DNA from: DAOUET01 sp034430155
Lineage (GTDB): Bacteria; Chloroflexota; Anaerolineae; Anaerolineales; UBA4823
DNA: 64,000 nt
NCBI GenBank assembly: GCA_034430155.1
Contig: DAOUET010000092.1
Coordinates: forward strand, 1 to 64,000
Direction: 5' to 3'
Shown here: positions 51,263-59,906 of the stretch, one piece after another
How positions within the stretch are numbered: position 1 is the stretch's first letter
How the letters are laid out: every line of letters begins with the position of its first letter
Translations under genes and position numbers: made by a program
Notes under the pieces: model-generated
What the model saw: only the letters and a program-made list of their open reading frames with translations
Told to the model about the DNA's origin: nothing
Databases searched by the model: none

Positions 51263-52783
51263 ATGTTGACACGACCTCAAACAATATCCAATGGATTGGG
51301 AGTATTCCTGCTGGTGGGTATGCTATTAAGCGCTTGCCAGCCCCAATCAGAACTTGCGGTTATGGCACAACCGCAAGTTCAGGATCAGGTTCTACCGAAT
51401 GAAGACCCTTCTAATGGCGATGCTCTGGTTGGGGATCCGGCAGCAACCCCGCTGCCCACACGACCTGCCTACTCCCCCGGGGAATTGGTGGATTATACCG
51501 CCCAAACTGGCGATACGATGCCCGCCCTGGCAGCTCATTTCAACACCCAGGAGGAGGAGATCCGGGCTGCCAACCCGATCATCCCCAATGACGTCACCAC
51601 CCTGCCCCCCGGTCTACCCATGCAAATCCCTATCTACTACGCTCCTTTGTGGGGATCTCCTTTTAAAATTCTTCCCGACAGTCTCTTTATCAATGGCCCT
51701 GCGCAGGTTGATTTCGACACATCAGTTTTCGTGGCCGATCATCCCGGTTGGTTGAAAGATTATGTTGGCTTCGCGGCAGACGCCAACCGTAGCGGCGCTC
51801 AAATCGTAGACATCGTTGCTCGCAACTTCAGCGTCAGCCCTCGGTTGCTGTTGGCATTATTGGAATACCAAGCCAGCGCTCTCAGCCAGCCCCAGACCCC
51901 AGAGGTTGCAGATGGTAGTGTCCTGGGATATCAAGATCGCAACCACCGTGGGGTATATTTGCAGCTGGTTTGGGCGGCCAACACTCTGAATAACGCCTAT
52001 TACGGCTGGCGGACGGGTGATCTGGACAGCATTGATCACCTGGACGGCACCGTCGAACGCCCGGACCCCTGGCAGAATGCTGCCAGCGTAGCTTTGCAAT
52101 TTTATTTCACGCGCCTGCTATCACTCGATGACTACGCCCTAGCCATCTCCCCGGATGGTTTTGCCAGGACATATGAAGCACTGTTTGGTGACCCATCGAT
52201 TGCAGACCAACCCCACATACCAGGCAGCCTGGTACAACCTAACCTCAGATTACCCTTCGAGATTGGAACTACCTGGGCTTTAACCGGTGGACCCCACACC
52301 GGCTGGGGAACCGGAGCACCCCGGGCAGCTTTGGACTTCGCCCCGCCAACGGTGGTTGGCGGTTGTGTTTCCACGGATGAATGGGCCACTGCGGTCGCTC
52401 CCGGTATCGTGGCACGCTCTGAGCCAGGCATCGTTGTGCTCGACCTGGATGGCGATGGGGACGAACGCACTGGTTGGGTGATATTTCATTTACATGTGGC
52501 TGAACAAGGACGCGCCCCTCAAGGCGCTCTACTGCAAACCGGAGATCCGATCGGGCATCCTTCCTGTGAGGGTGGATCAAGTACCGGGACACATATCCAC
52601 ATCGCCCGGAAATATAATGGCGAATGGATCCCCGCCGCTGGACCGCTCGCCTTTAACCTTGAAGGTTGGATTGCCCATAATGGCGCCCAACCCTACCAGG
52701 GCAGCCTGACACGTTTCTCACACACCGTGATCGCATGCGAATGCTCTAATGGTGAAAGCTTTATCCAATCAGAAGTGCCCTAA
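51263..52783 (+). CDS. LysM/M23-like lipoprotein 4 of 4
   Basis: This copy has about 506 residues. ATG 51263 directly gives a compact signal peptide ending LLVGMLLSACQPQ; earlier starts at 51191 (TTG) and 51200 (ATG) would add a polar leader and are less likely. LysM-like DYTAQTGDTMPALAAHFNT, the helical SPRLLLALLEYQASA region, GGPH, PRAALDFAPP and STGTHIHIARKYNGEW follow, with the same two Cys. It is the most diverged copy in the helical part. A terminator hairpin lies after it at 52850. Confidence 0.82.
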   Translation: MLTRPQTISNGLGVFLLVGMLLSACQPQSELAVMAQPQVQDQVLPNEDPSNGDALVGDPAATPLPTRPAYSPGELVDYTAQTGDTMPALAAHFNTQEEEIRAANPIIPNDVTTLPPGLPMQIPIYYAPLWGSPFKILPDSLFINGPAQVDFDTSVFVADHPGWLKDYVGFAADANRSGAQIVDIVARNFSVSPRLLLALLEYQASALSQPQTPEVADGSVLGYQDRNHRGVYLQLVWAANTLNNAYYGWRTGDLDSIDHLDGTVERPDPWQNAASVALQFYFTRLLSLDDYALAISPDGFARTYEALFGDPSIADQPHIPGSLVQPNLRLPFEIGTTWALTGGPHTGWGTGAPRAALDFAPPTVVGGCVSTDEWATAVAPGIVARSEPGIVVLDLDGDGDERTGWVIFHLHVAEQGRAPQGALLQTGDPIGHPSCEGGSSTGTHIHIARKYNGEWIPAAGPLAFNLEGWIAHNGAQPYQGSLTRFSHTVIACECSNGESFIQSEVP

Positions 52784-52849
52784 ATCCGAATTTACCACCA
52801 ATTATCCCAAGGTTTCCCCTAGCAGTTCATCCAAATAAGCTTAGGTGTT

Positions 52850-52877
52850 AACCGCCCTCCTTAGCGGTGTTTTTTTA
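52850..52877 (+). terminator. Rho-independent terminator after the lipoprotein array
   Basis: ACCGC pairs with GCGGT around eight bases, followed by GTTTTTTT. It lies 67 bases after the fourth copy's stop. Confidence 0.75.
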
Positions 52878-52981
52878 TAAAATCGCGGTGGAGTGAACCG
52901 ACCTAAGGAAGAAGCCTGGATAACCCATTTGAAAACCACACTTTCTTGCGGGATCACCTATAATTATATATCAATATCAAG

Positions 52982-53048
52982 ATATTCAAAGTTATGATTG
53001 AAATATTCAAATATTCATACTTGACAAATCAGAATTTATGAGTACAAT
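52982..53048 (+). promoter_or_regulatory. Promoter with three upstream direct repeats
   Basis: TTGACA (53021-53026) and TACAAT (53043-53048) with a 16-base spacer form a strong promoter. ATATTCA occurs three times just upstream, at 52982, 53003 and 53011 (21 and 8 bases apart), in an AT-rich tract. This looks like an activator or repressor site for the module that follows. The remaining bases of 52784-53097 hold only the terminator. Confidence 0.7.
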
Positions 53049-53097
53049 ATTGACTGATGATAAGTAACCATTGGTTTCTAAAGAAACGGAGGGCAGT

Positions 53098-53331
53098 ATG
53101 TTTTTCCCTAATGAAGAGTTCCTGGAATCTTATCACCAGAAGATGATCGAGCAAGCCAAAACCACGCTCTTACTCAAGCAGAATGGGGCAAATAAACCAA
53201 CCGTTCAAGAGCGTGTATTAATCAAAGCCGGGGAATCTTTGATTTCATTGGGTGTAACCTTGAAAACCTGGTCTCATACTCAAGGAAAATACCACGAAAT
53301 TCCCCGTTATGAAATCAGCCAGGGACATTAG
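53098..53331 (+). CDS. 77-residue protein of unknown function
   Basis: The small soluble protein starts MFFPNEEFLESYHQKMIEQA and has two predicted helices, then VLIKAGESLISLGVTLKTW. No family is recognised. ATG 53098 has a GGAGGG site seven bases before it and a strong promoter upstream, so it is a real gene. It leads a set of closely spaced genes for DUF2089 and DUF4097-like proteins and may be a regulator or an adaptor in that module. Nothing in the sequence shows which. Confidence 0.65.
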   Translation: MFFPNEEFLESYHQKMIEQAKTTLLLKQNGANKPTVQERVLIKAGESLISLGVTLKTWSHTQGKYHEIPRYEISQGH

Positions 53332-53340
53332 GAGCGTAAT

Positions 53341-53724
53341 ATGCAACCTTTACCGAGCAAATGCCCAATCTGTGGCGGTGAAATCATCGTTACCAAGATT
53401 CACTGCCAGGAATGTGACAGCTTCATCGAAGGACGCTTTACCACCGGAACCTTTGAAAATCTCACGGCAGAACAACTCAGCTTCATAGAAACCTTCGTCC
53501 GTTGCGAGGGGAAAATTACGCGCATGGAGGAGGAAATCGGGCTCTCCTACCCTACCATACGCAACCGGCTGCACGAGGTCATCCGGGCCATGGGTTATGA
53601 ACCGGGCGCCGACGAGCCGGTGAGGATGTCTGACGAAGAGCGGCGAAAAATCTTAGAAAGCCTGGATAAGGGTGAAATTACCTACCAAGAAGCCATGCGC
53701 ATGCTACAGGAAGAAGAGGTATAG
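53341..53724 (+). CDS. DUF2089-family regulator
   Basis: The 127-residue protein has a zinc ribbon at the N-terminus (CPICGGEIIVTKIHCQECDS), then the DUF2089 core with a helix-turn-helix (FVRCEGKITRMEEEIGLSYP followed by TIRNRLHEVIRAMGY), so it is probably a transcription factor. The last 30 residues form the helical motif SDEERRKILESLDKGEITYQ, which recurs in the next three genes of this cluster. It lies nine bases after the small unknown gene and two bases before the next gene, so all are cotranscribed. Confidence 0.9.
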   Translation: MQPLPSKCPICGGEIIVTKIHCQECDSFIEGRFTTGTFENLTAEQLSFIETFVRCEGKITRMEEEIGLSYPTIRNRLHEVIRAMGYEPGADEPVRMSDEERRKILESLDKGEITYQEAMRMLQEEEV

Positions 53725-53726
53725 TC

Positions 53727-54992
53727 ATGGAAGAAAAGGTATTAGCCACCTCAGAAAAACCCACTATAAAACTGGAGGTCAAGGGCAACCTGGTTTTGAA
53801 AGGCTGGGAGGAGCCGCAAGTTCTGGTCAAGAGCGATACCGATGGATTCCTGAAGGTCGAGCAGCATGGTGACGAGGTCTCGTGTCACTGCCAGGAAAAC
53901 TGCACCGTGAATGCCCCTATTGGATCCACGGTTATCTGCGACCGGATTTATGGAAATGCGACCTTTAAATCCCTGGAGGGCGATCTGCAGGCGGGTGAAA
54001 TCTCAGGCGATCTTATCCTGCGAGGGGTAGCTTCCGTCAGCGTTGGGCAGGTGCGCGGCAACCTGAGCGCCAAGAATGTTTCTGGCGACCTGCAAGTGGA
54101 TTCTGCCTATGGAAATGTCTCTGCACGGGATGTCCAGGGCGATTTCGTGATCACGGATAAAGCCCACGGCAATATCAGTCTGGACGATATCGATGGAAAC
54201 GCCCGCGCCAAGGCGGATGGCAATATCACCCTGCGCCTGGATCCAGCGACGGGGAATTCATATCAATTTGACGCCGATGGTAACCTGGTCTGCCGTATTC
54301 CCCCCGACGCCAGCGTCGAAGTGGAAATCCCTTCCGCGGCAAAAATCACGGTCAATATCCCCGGAGTGACGAGATCGGATACCATCGAAGCACCCTATAA
54401 CCTGACTTTGGGAGAAGGCGACGCCAAACTGGTTCTTTCCGCCAGCGGGAATCTCCTGCTGGGTGCCTTTTCGTTAGATTGGGGGTTCGAGGATTTCGAA
54501 GTGGATATCGGTGAAAATGTTGATAGCATGACGGAGGTGATCAACGAACAGGTTACCCAGCAGATCGAAGCCCAGATGGAAATGTTAGAACAGCAATTGG
54601 AAGCTCAATTGGCGAATCTCTCGACAATGATAAGCACAAGCGGTCTGTCCCCCGAAAAGGCTGAGCTTATCGTCGAAAAGGCGCGCGCCGCCAGCGAACG
54701 AGCCAATGCCCATGCACAGGAAAAACTCAAAAGGGCGCAGGAAAAGATTCGGCGCAAGCTGGAAGCTGCCCGGCGGAGAGCGGAGCGTAAAGCTCGTGCG
54801 GCCGAACGCGCCGCCCGGGATAGACGCAGACGCCCCGAAACATTCGAATGGTCTCGTCCTAAAACCGAAATGCCCCAAGAGCCAGTCTCGGACGAGGAAC
54901 GTCTTATGATCCTGGAAATGCTGGAACAGAGGAAGATCTCCACTGAAGAGGCGGAGCAACTCCTGGCAGCATTGGAGAGCAGAGGCCCTTGA
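53727..54992 (+). CDS. DUF4097-like beta-repeat protein with coiled coil and helical C-motif
   Basis: The 421-residue protein has three parts. Residues 1-250 form beta-rich repeats in which GDL or GNL turns recur (for example VSGDLQVDSAYGNVSARDV), like the DUF4097 adhesin-type solenoid. Residues 270-390 are a long, highly charged coiled coil (many Gln/Glu, then Arg/Lys). The C-terminus is the helical motif SDEERLMILEMLEQRKISTE. There is no signal peptide, so it is probably cytoplasmic or attached to the inner face of the membrane. ATG 53727 lies two bases after the DUF2089 stop. Confidence 0.8.
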   Translation: MEEKVLATSEKPTIKLEVKGNLVLKGWEEPQVLVKSDTDGFLKVEQHGDEVSCHCQENCTVNAPIGSTVICDRIYGNATFKSLEGDLQAGEISGDLILRGVASVSVGQVRGNLSAKNVSGDLQVDSAYGNVSARDVQGDFVITDKAHGNISLDDIDGNARAKADGNITLRLDPATGNSYQFDADGNLVCRIPPDASVEVEIPSAAKITVNIPGVTRSDTIEAPYNLTLGEGDAKLVLSASGNLLLGAFSLDWGFEDFEVDIGENVDSMTEVINEQVTQQIEAQMEMLEQQLEAQLANLSTMISTSGLSPEKAELIVEKARAASERANAHAQEKLKRAQEKIRRKLEAARRRAERKARAAERAARDRRRRPETFEWSRPKTEMPQEPVSDEERLMILEMLEQRKISTEEAEQLLAALESRGP

Positions 54993-55002
54993 GGATAGCG
55001 CA

Positions 55003-55683
55003 ATGGATGAAAAGAGCGAGCGTCTGCAAATTCTAGAAATGATCGAGCAGGGTGAGATTAGCGCCAGCGAAGGCGTGCGCCTGCTTAAAGCACTAGATGG
55101 GGAGACCGAACAAAGGGATATCCCGGAAGACTCGAGCGAAGCCGCGCAATTGAACCGAGCTGCTCCAGTGGTATCGGATTCTTTCGCTGAGGAGAGTACC
55201 GGGTCGCCTAAAGCCGGTTTCCAAGAGCAACCATCCAGACCCAATTTCTCTCGCTGGCGTCGATGGTGGACTATCCCGATGTGGGTGGGGACAGGTATCA
55301 CCATTGTTGGTGGCGCGCTTATGTACTGGGCTTTTCAAAGCACGGGTACTAGTTTTTGGTTCGTTTGCGCCTGGCTGCCCTTTCTTTTAGGTTTAGCTGT
55401 GATGGCATTGGCTTGGAGCAGCCGCACTTCCCGCTGGCTGCACATCCGAGTCCAGCAGAAACCCGGCGAACACCCCGAGAGAATCGCACTAAGCTTCCCT
55501 TTGCCCATCCGGCTGACGGCCTGGATTCTACGCCATTTTGGCCACCACATACCCAGATTAGAAAATACCGGGATCGACGAGATCATCCTGGCCCTGGAAA
55601 ATAACACCAATTCAGAAACACCTTTCTATATCGAAGTAGATGAAGGTGAAAGTGGAGAACGAGTACAGATTTATATCGGTTAG
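55003..55683 (+). CDS. Membrane protein with N-terminal helical motif
   Basis: The 226-residue protein begins with SERLQILEMIEQGEISASEG, the helical motif shared with its neighbours, then an acidic linker, two membrane helices (about residues 87-135), and a cytoplasmic-looking C-terminal region of about 80 residues that ends in ETPFYIEVDEGESGERVQIY. A similar end (EDGEHVEIFIE) is found in the next protein. It could anchor the module to the membrane through its helices while the N-motif binds its partners. It starts ten bases after the preceding stop. Confidence 0.75.
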   Translation: MDEKSERLQILEMIEQGEISASEGVRLLKALDGETEQRDIPEDSSEAAQLNRAAPVVSDSFAEESTGSPKAGFQEQPSRPNFSRWRRWWTIPMWVGTGITIVGGALMYWAFQSTGTSFWFVCAWLPFLLGLAVMALAWSSRTSRWLHIRVQQKPGEHPERIALSFPLPIRLTAWILRHFGHHIPRLENTGIDEIILALENNTNSETPFYIEVDEGESGERVQIYIG

Positions 55684-55704
55684 TCCGCTAAGGAGGCGAC
55701 CACT

Positions 55705-56085
55705 ATGGCAACCACAGAAGAACGGATGAAAATTCTACAATTAATACGGGATGGCAAAATCACTGCCGAGGAAGGCGCAAAATTACTTTCGGCATTAAGT
55801 GAAAATCAGAAGAGCAGCCGCAAGCCAATTACGCGCACCTCTGGGAGCGCTCGTTGGTTTCGAGTGCGTGTGACTGATTTAGCTTCAGGCAAAACCAAAA
55901 CCAGCGTCAACATCCCATTGGGGCTGATGGAATGGGGCATGCAAATTGGAGCTCAGTTCGCCCCGGAAGTGGGCAACATCGACCTGACCCAATTATCCGA
56001 GATGCTTCAATCCGGGGTGGAGGGTAAAATAGTGGACGTTATCGATGAAGAAGATGGCGAACACGTCGAGATCTTCATCGAATAG
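55705..56085 (+). CDS. SHOCT-like/YvlB-N-type small protein
   Basis: The 126-residue protein starts with EERMKILQLIRDGKITAEEG, the helical motif seen at the N-terminus of LiaX/YvlB-type envelope-stress proteins. The rest contains VRVTDLASGKTKTSVNIPLG and ends in DVIDEEDGEHVEIFIE. There is no membrane segment. RBS AAGGAGG precedes the ATG. It is between the membrane protein and the DUF4097 protein. The function is unknown, but the combination resembles proteins that sense membrane damage in Firmicutes. Confidence 0.8.
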   Translation: MATTEERMKILQLIRDGKITAEEGAKLLSALSENQKSSRKPITRTSGSARWFRVRVTDLASGKTKTSVNIPLGLMEWGMQIGAQFAPEVGNIDLTQLSEMLQSGVEGKIVDVIDEEDGEHVEIFIE

Positions 56086-56096
56086 GATTCACCACC

Positions 56097-56987
56097 ATGC
56101 CTAAGGAAGCGGTGGAACGCCTCTTCAGCACCCCTGCACCAGCCCGGCTGAAGCTGTCAAATATCAGCGGCTCGGTAAAGATCAGCGGTCATCATGCCGA
56201 TACGATCGGCGTGAGGGCATTGATACAGCCTCACAGCGGCGATACTGAAGGAACTGAGATTGAATTAAACCAGGACGATGATGGCAAAGTGTTCGTAACC
56301 ACCCGTTACCTGAATAACCGGTCGCTTTTCCCTGAACGCCACAAGCCGTGCGATGTGGATTACGTCTTGAAGGTGCCTACAGCCTGCAAACTGGAGGTTT
56401 CGGCGGTCAGTAACTGGTCTGAGATCGAGAATATCAGCGGCGAGGCGGTGATCACCACGGTCAGCGGTCTGGTATATGTAAAGGCGCTTTTGGGCCATAT
56501 CCAGATCGACTCGGTCAGCGCGAAGATACGGGGCGAATTTCTGTCAGGTCCCTTGCACATCAAGTGCGTATCCGGAGGGGTGTTCTTGCGAAATTCGGTT
56601 ATACCGTCAGCGCATATCTCGACGGTTAGCGGAAATATAAACATTCAGGCCTCGCTCTCCAAAGGCCCCTATCGTTTCGAATCGATATCTGGCGATTTGA
56701 TCTTGGCGATACAACCAGGAACAGGTTGTTTGGTTAGATTCCATACCCTTAGCGGTGGGTTTAAGACAAACCTTAGCATCGATCATGAAAGAAAACAGCC
56801 TGGCCAAAGAGAGTTGACCTTGCAGGGTGGAGGGCCTGAAGTTCGTTACCAGAGCATCTCCGGAAATTTACGGTTGTCCCACATCGATAGGGCTAATAAA
56901 ATAATCGACGGTGCATTCTCGGGTACCACAATGCCAAATCCTGGAGTTGATGAAGTATTTTCCCAGGAAATCAGGGATTATACCTGA
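56097..56987 (+). CDS. DUF4097-family beta-solenoid protein
   Basis: The 296-residue protein is made of repeating short strands with SG turns (LSNISGSVKISGHHADTIGV, ISGEAVITTVSGLVYVKALL, VSGNINIQASLSKG and ISGDLILAIQPGTG). This is the DUF4097 pattern found in LiaX and YvlB. There is no signal peptide, membrane helix or helical motif in this copy. It closes the module; the gap that follows (56988-57148) has a hairpin, CTCAGGC/GCCTGAG, at 57053-57077 without a T tract on this strand. Confidence 0.85.
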   Translation: MPKEAVERLFSTPAPARLKLSNISGSVKISGHHADTIGVRALIQPHSGDTEGTEIELNQDDDGKVFVTTRYLNNRSLFPERHKPCDVDYVLKVPTACKLEVSAVSNWSEIENISGEAVITTVSGLVYVKALLGHIQIDSVSAKIRGEFLSGPLHIKCVSGGVFLRNSVIPSAHISTVSGNINIQASLSKGPYRFESISGDLILAIQPGTGCLVRFHTLSGGFKTNLSIDHERKQPGQRELTLQGGGPEVRYQSISGNLRLSHIDRANKIIDGAFSGTTMPNPGVDEVFSQEIRDYT

Positions 56988-57148
56988 CTCATCCTCCCTG
57001 AAAGCGTATCATTACCCCCCTTCCTCCCCTTGCCAGTAGCAAGTTACCGGTCCTCAGGCACCTTTGAACCGCCTGAGTTAAAAAATGGTATTAGGAATGG
57101 GGAAACGATTTGAAAACCGTAGATTGGTAAAGAAGCAAGGAGATTGTC

Positions 57149-57703
57149 ATGATTCATGTAGGTTCCAGAAGTGACCCTTCGGTTATTAAATTAGTGATTA
57201 CGGTGGTGCTCGTTCTGGTAGTTATCATTTATGTGATCCTTTCCTTGGGTACCGGCGATTGGATGTGGTGGAACCCGAAATTCTCCGAGACACCCAATGC
57301 TATGGCGGTGCAGTGTTACGGGAATACCATCAATATCGATCCGGGTAGTTTCCATTTCAGCGCCCTTACCAAGATTGTGAATGAAGACCTGTCAGGTCGA
57401 AAACGCTGGGACCAGCTCAGTTTGTCTGAAATCACCTATAATGATTACCAAACGGATGCTTCGATGATGGTGCTCGAATTATTTTACCCAGAACCCATCC
57501 GTATCCACTCCAATTACAAGTTCTTCTCTAATGTCGACCAACTCTTGATCCCGCTAGATGGGCGCCACGCCCAGACCAATGCGATATTCGGATTAAACCA
57601 AGGTGTGCCTACCGCCGGTTCCATGCATATTGAATCCATAGCATCGATCAGCAGTTACTTGCAGAACCAGGGTATCTGTCCCGCTTCCGTCACCCAAAAG
57701 TGA
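57149..57703 (+). CDS. Membrane-anchored protein of unknown function
   Basis: The 184-residue protein has one N-terminal membrane helix (about residues 13-32: LVITVVLVLVVIIYVILSLG) and an extracytoplasmic domain of about 150 residues with two Cys (VQCYGNT and GICPAS). No family is recognised. ATG 57149 follows an AAGGAG site. It stands alone between the DUF4097 module and an MFS gene. The WMWWNP stretch after the helix is aromatic and may lie at the membrane surface. Confidence 0.55.
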   Translation: MIHVGSRSDPSVIKLVITVVLVLVVIIYVILSLGTGDWMWWNPKFSETPNAMAVQCYGNTINIDPGSFHFSALTKIVNEDLSGRKRWDQLSLSEITYNDYQTDASMMVLELFYPEPIRIHSNYKFFSNVDQLLIPLDGRHAQTNAIFGLNQGVPTAGSMHIESIASISSYLQNQGICPASVTQK

Positions 57704-57806
57704 CAGCTCCAAATCTTCAAAAGCCCTACATAGGTTGGGGAAACCGACCTGCTAGCGACGGGACAATGATAAAATAGACGCCTTGACACCCGAGAGAAAT
57801 CCATCC

Positions 57807-59282
57807 ATGCAAAACAAACGCCCTGTGGGAATGTTAGCTTTCACCATTGTCTGGTTTGGCCAGATTATCTCACTGCTCGGCACCAATATGACCGGCTTTG
57901 CCTTGACCGTGTGGGCGTATGAAATCACGGGGTCGGCAACCGCGTTGGCCTTAGTAGGCTTTTTCTTCGTCACACCCATGCTGGTCTTCAGTCCGGTTGC
58001 CGGCGCCATCGTGGACCGCTCTAACCGCAAAATGATGATGATGATAAGCGACCTGGCATCTGGAGTGACCACCATCATCATCCTGATCCTGCATTCGACG
58101 GGTCACTTACAGATCTGGCATCTTTATATCACGGGAGCATTTCAAGGTATTTTCCAGACCTTTCAATGGCCAGCCTATTCAGCCGCCATCACAACCATGA
58201 TCCCCAAGGAGCAATATGGGCGCGCTAACGGGATGATGTCTTTGGCCGAATCGGGTTCGGGGATCTTCGCTCCCTTGGCAGCCGGTGGGCTGCTCGGGAT
58301 CATCGGCCTGACCGGCATTTTGACCATTGATATCGTGACCTTCATTTTTGCTATCGGAGCTCTGCTGCTGGTCCATATTCCCCAGCCAAAACCCACGGAA
58401 GAAGGTCGCCAGGGACATGGCAGTATCTGGAAAGAATCCGCATACGGTTTCCGTTATATTCTGAAACGTCCCAGTTTGCTGGGATTACAAATCGTGTTCT
58501 TATTGGGTAACTTCTTCGTGGGTATCGCATTTGCCATCCTGGCACCCATGATCTTGGCGAGCACCAACAACAACGAGTTGATCTATGGCTCGGTCAGCTC
58601 GGTGGGTGCGATCGGAGGCGTGGTTGGAGGGTTGGCGATGAGCGCCTGGGGCGGTCCTAAACGCCGGGTGCATGGCGTGTTGGGAGGTTGGGCGATATCC
58701 AGCCTGCTGGGCGTGGTGCTGATGGGATTAGGCCGCAATCTGCCAGTGTGGGCGGTGGCCAGTTTCATGGGAGCCTTCTTCATCCCCATCATTAACGGCT
58801 CTAACCAGGCCATCTGGCAGGCCAAGGTAGCCCCCGACGTGCAAGGACGGGTCTTTTCCATCCGGCGCCTGATTGCCTGGTTTGTTAACCCGGCTTCAAT
58901 GTTGATCGCCGGGCCGCTGGCAGATTTCATCCTGGAACCTGCCATGCTCCCCGGAGGCGCTTTAAGCGGGGTGTTCGGCTGGTTAGTCGGGGTCGGTCCG
59001 GGTTCCGGCATGTCCTTGATCTTTATCTTCAGCGGAGCCATGGCCATGCTTATCGGTCTGAGTGGTTATACCGTTCACATCGTGCGGGATGCTGAAATCA
59101 TTTTGCCAGACCACCAGGCTGCCCCCGAATCTTTACCTGACTTGCGCACGCAATTGGGTGAATTGATAGAGAGGCGCCAGCGCCTGATTTCAGACCCCCA
59201 TTCCCCCGACCGCGAACTGGCTCTCAAGCATGTATCCCGGCAGATGCGAGAAATAGGTCGCCAGCGCTCAGGTTTAGATTAG
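57807..59282 (+). CDS. MFS transporter (MFS_3-like)
   Basis: The 491-residue membrane protein has 12 helices and the signature VDRSNRKMMMMISDLASG in the first cytoplasmic loop, the usual DRxxRR site. The family type (PF05977-like) includes enterobactin exporters and many multidrug or macrolide exporters; no substrate can be named. The C-terminal tail of about 70 residues is soluble and charged (ELIERRQRLISDPHSPDREL). ATG 57807 fits the family; TTG 57783 is in frame. The last helices are GLY-rich as in other members. Confidence 0.88.
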   Translation: MQNKRPVGMLAFTIVWFGQIISLLGTNMTGFALTVWAYEITGSATALALVGFFFVTPMLVFSPVAGAIVDRSNRKMMMMISDLASGVTTIIILILHSTGHLQIWHLYITGAFQGIFQTFQWPAYSAAITTMIPKEQYGRANGMMSLAESGSGIFAPLAAGGLLGIIGLTGILTIDIVTFIFAIGALLLVHIPQPKPTEEGRQGHGSIWKESAYGFRYILKRPSLLGLQIVFLLGNFFVGIAFAILAPMILASTNNNELIYGSVSSVGAIGGVVGGLAMSAWGGPKRRVHGVLGGWAISSLLGVVLMGLGRNLPVWAVASFMGAFFIPIINGSNQAIWQAKVAPDVQGRVFSIRRLIAWFVNPASMLIAGPLADFILEPAMLPGGALSGVFGWLVGVGPGSGMSLIFIFSGAMAMLIGLSGYTVHIVRDAEIILPDHQAAPESLPDLRTQLGELIERRQRLISDPHSPDRELALKHVSRQMREIGRQRSGLD

Positions 59283-59626
59283 GACGCGGATTAGCACGGA
59301 TTTCAGGGATTGAAATAAGGATCCCAGAGTTTGTGGACCGGCGGGAGCCTTCTCCTTACCGCCCAACACCGTTATAGGCGTTGGTGGCGTTGTTCCCGTC
59401 CTCCCGCTCCCCCCTTGAGGGATATTGGCTACCGGTTGGCCATATCAACCTACGATCACAACAATTGCTATAAATATCCCTGAGCTAAATCTGTAGGACA
59501 TCTGAATCTTAAGATAACGAACCCGCAATCCGGCAAATCTTCAATTTTCCTTAGATACTGTCAATATAAGTGGGCTTGACCCTTGCTGTGCAACCTTATG
59601 GTCATCTCCTCTTTTTCCCCTCTCAG

Positions 59627-59705
59627 TGTGCAGTGGAAGATTTTGTTGAGAGGTTTGGGCGGAGGAAGTACACCCAAACCCCTCAAAAGCTCCCAAACTG
59701 TGTAC
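59627..59705. repeat. Imperfect palindrome, possible diverged relative of the repeats at 7.7 and 10.3 kb
   Basis: The left arm from TGCAGTGGAAG to GAGGTTTGGG pairs imperfectly with CCCAAACCCCTC to AAACTGTG, around GCGGAGGAAGTACA. The core GTTTGGGCGG and the outer CAGT/ACTG ends look like the other two elements, but identity is low. Confidence 0.4.
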
Positions 59706-59842
59706 CTGTCTAAATTATATCAAGGAGCGCTTCTTTCCAACTAATTTAGCGTGCCCTCCATTTTCGGGATGCAAATAGCGCCTTCCTGATCGGCCAAATG
59801 GGGTACGCCTGAGCTGGCTAGGCTTGTTTATTATAAAGAACC

Positions 59843-59872
59843 AGCTCCCGGAGATATGAACCTCTGGGAGCT
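59843..59872 (-). terminator. Candidate terminator of the minus-strand redox genes
   Basis: AGCTCCC and GGGAGCT pair around a loop with an extra GAG/CTC match. On the minus strand it is followed by a T-rich tract (TTCTTTATAAT). It lies 35 bases after the OsmC stop. Confidence 0.6.
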
Positions 59873-59906
59873 AGGATAAATGATCTTCCCACCGGGGGAT
59901 GATCGC

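Larger units (their letters stand above)
59283..59906. other. Intergenic region with a repeat-like hairpin
   Basis: These 624 bases hold no gene that I can support. They include a 79-base inverted repeat at 59627-59705 (listed separately) and a terminator hairpin for the opposite strand at 59843-59872. The first 300 bases show short hairpins, such as one around GGCGTTGGTGGCG (59378-59390), but no RNA family. Confidence 0.4.

Noticed and set aside
54585..55304. Minus-strand frame of 239 codons rich in Leu, Ser and Phe
   Set aside because: It runs opposite the Arg/Glu-rich coiled coil of the DUF4097-like gene; its composition is explained by the complement of those codons.
57053..57077. CTCAGGC/GCCTGAG hairpin as terminator of the DUF4097 module
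   Set aside because: The downstream strand has an A run and not a T run, so intrinsic termination on the plus strand is not supported.
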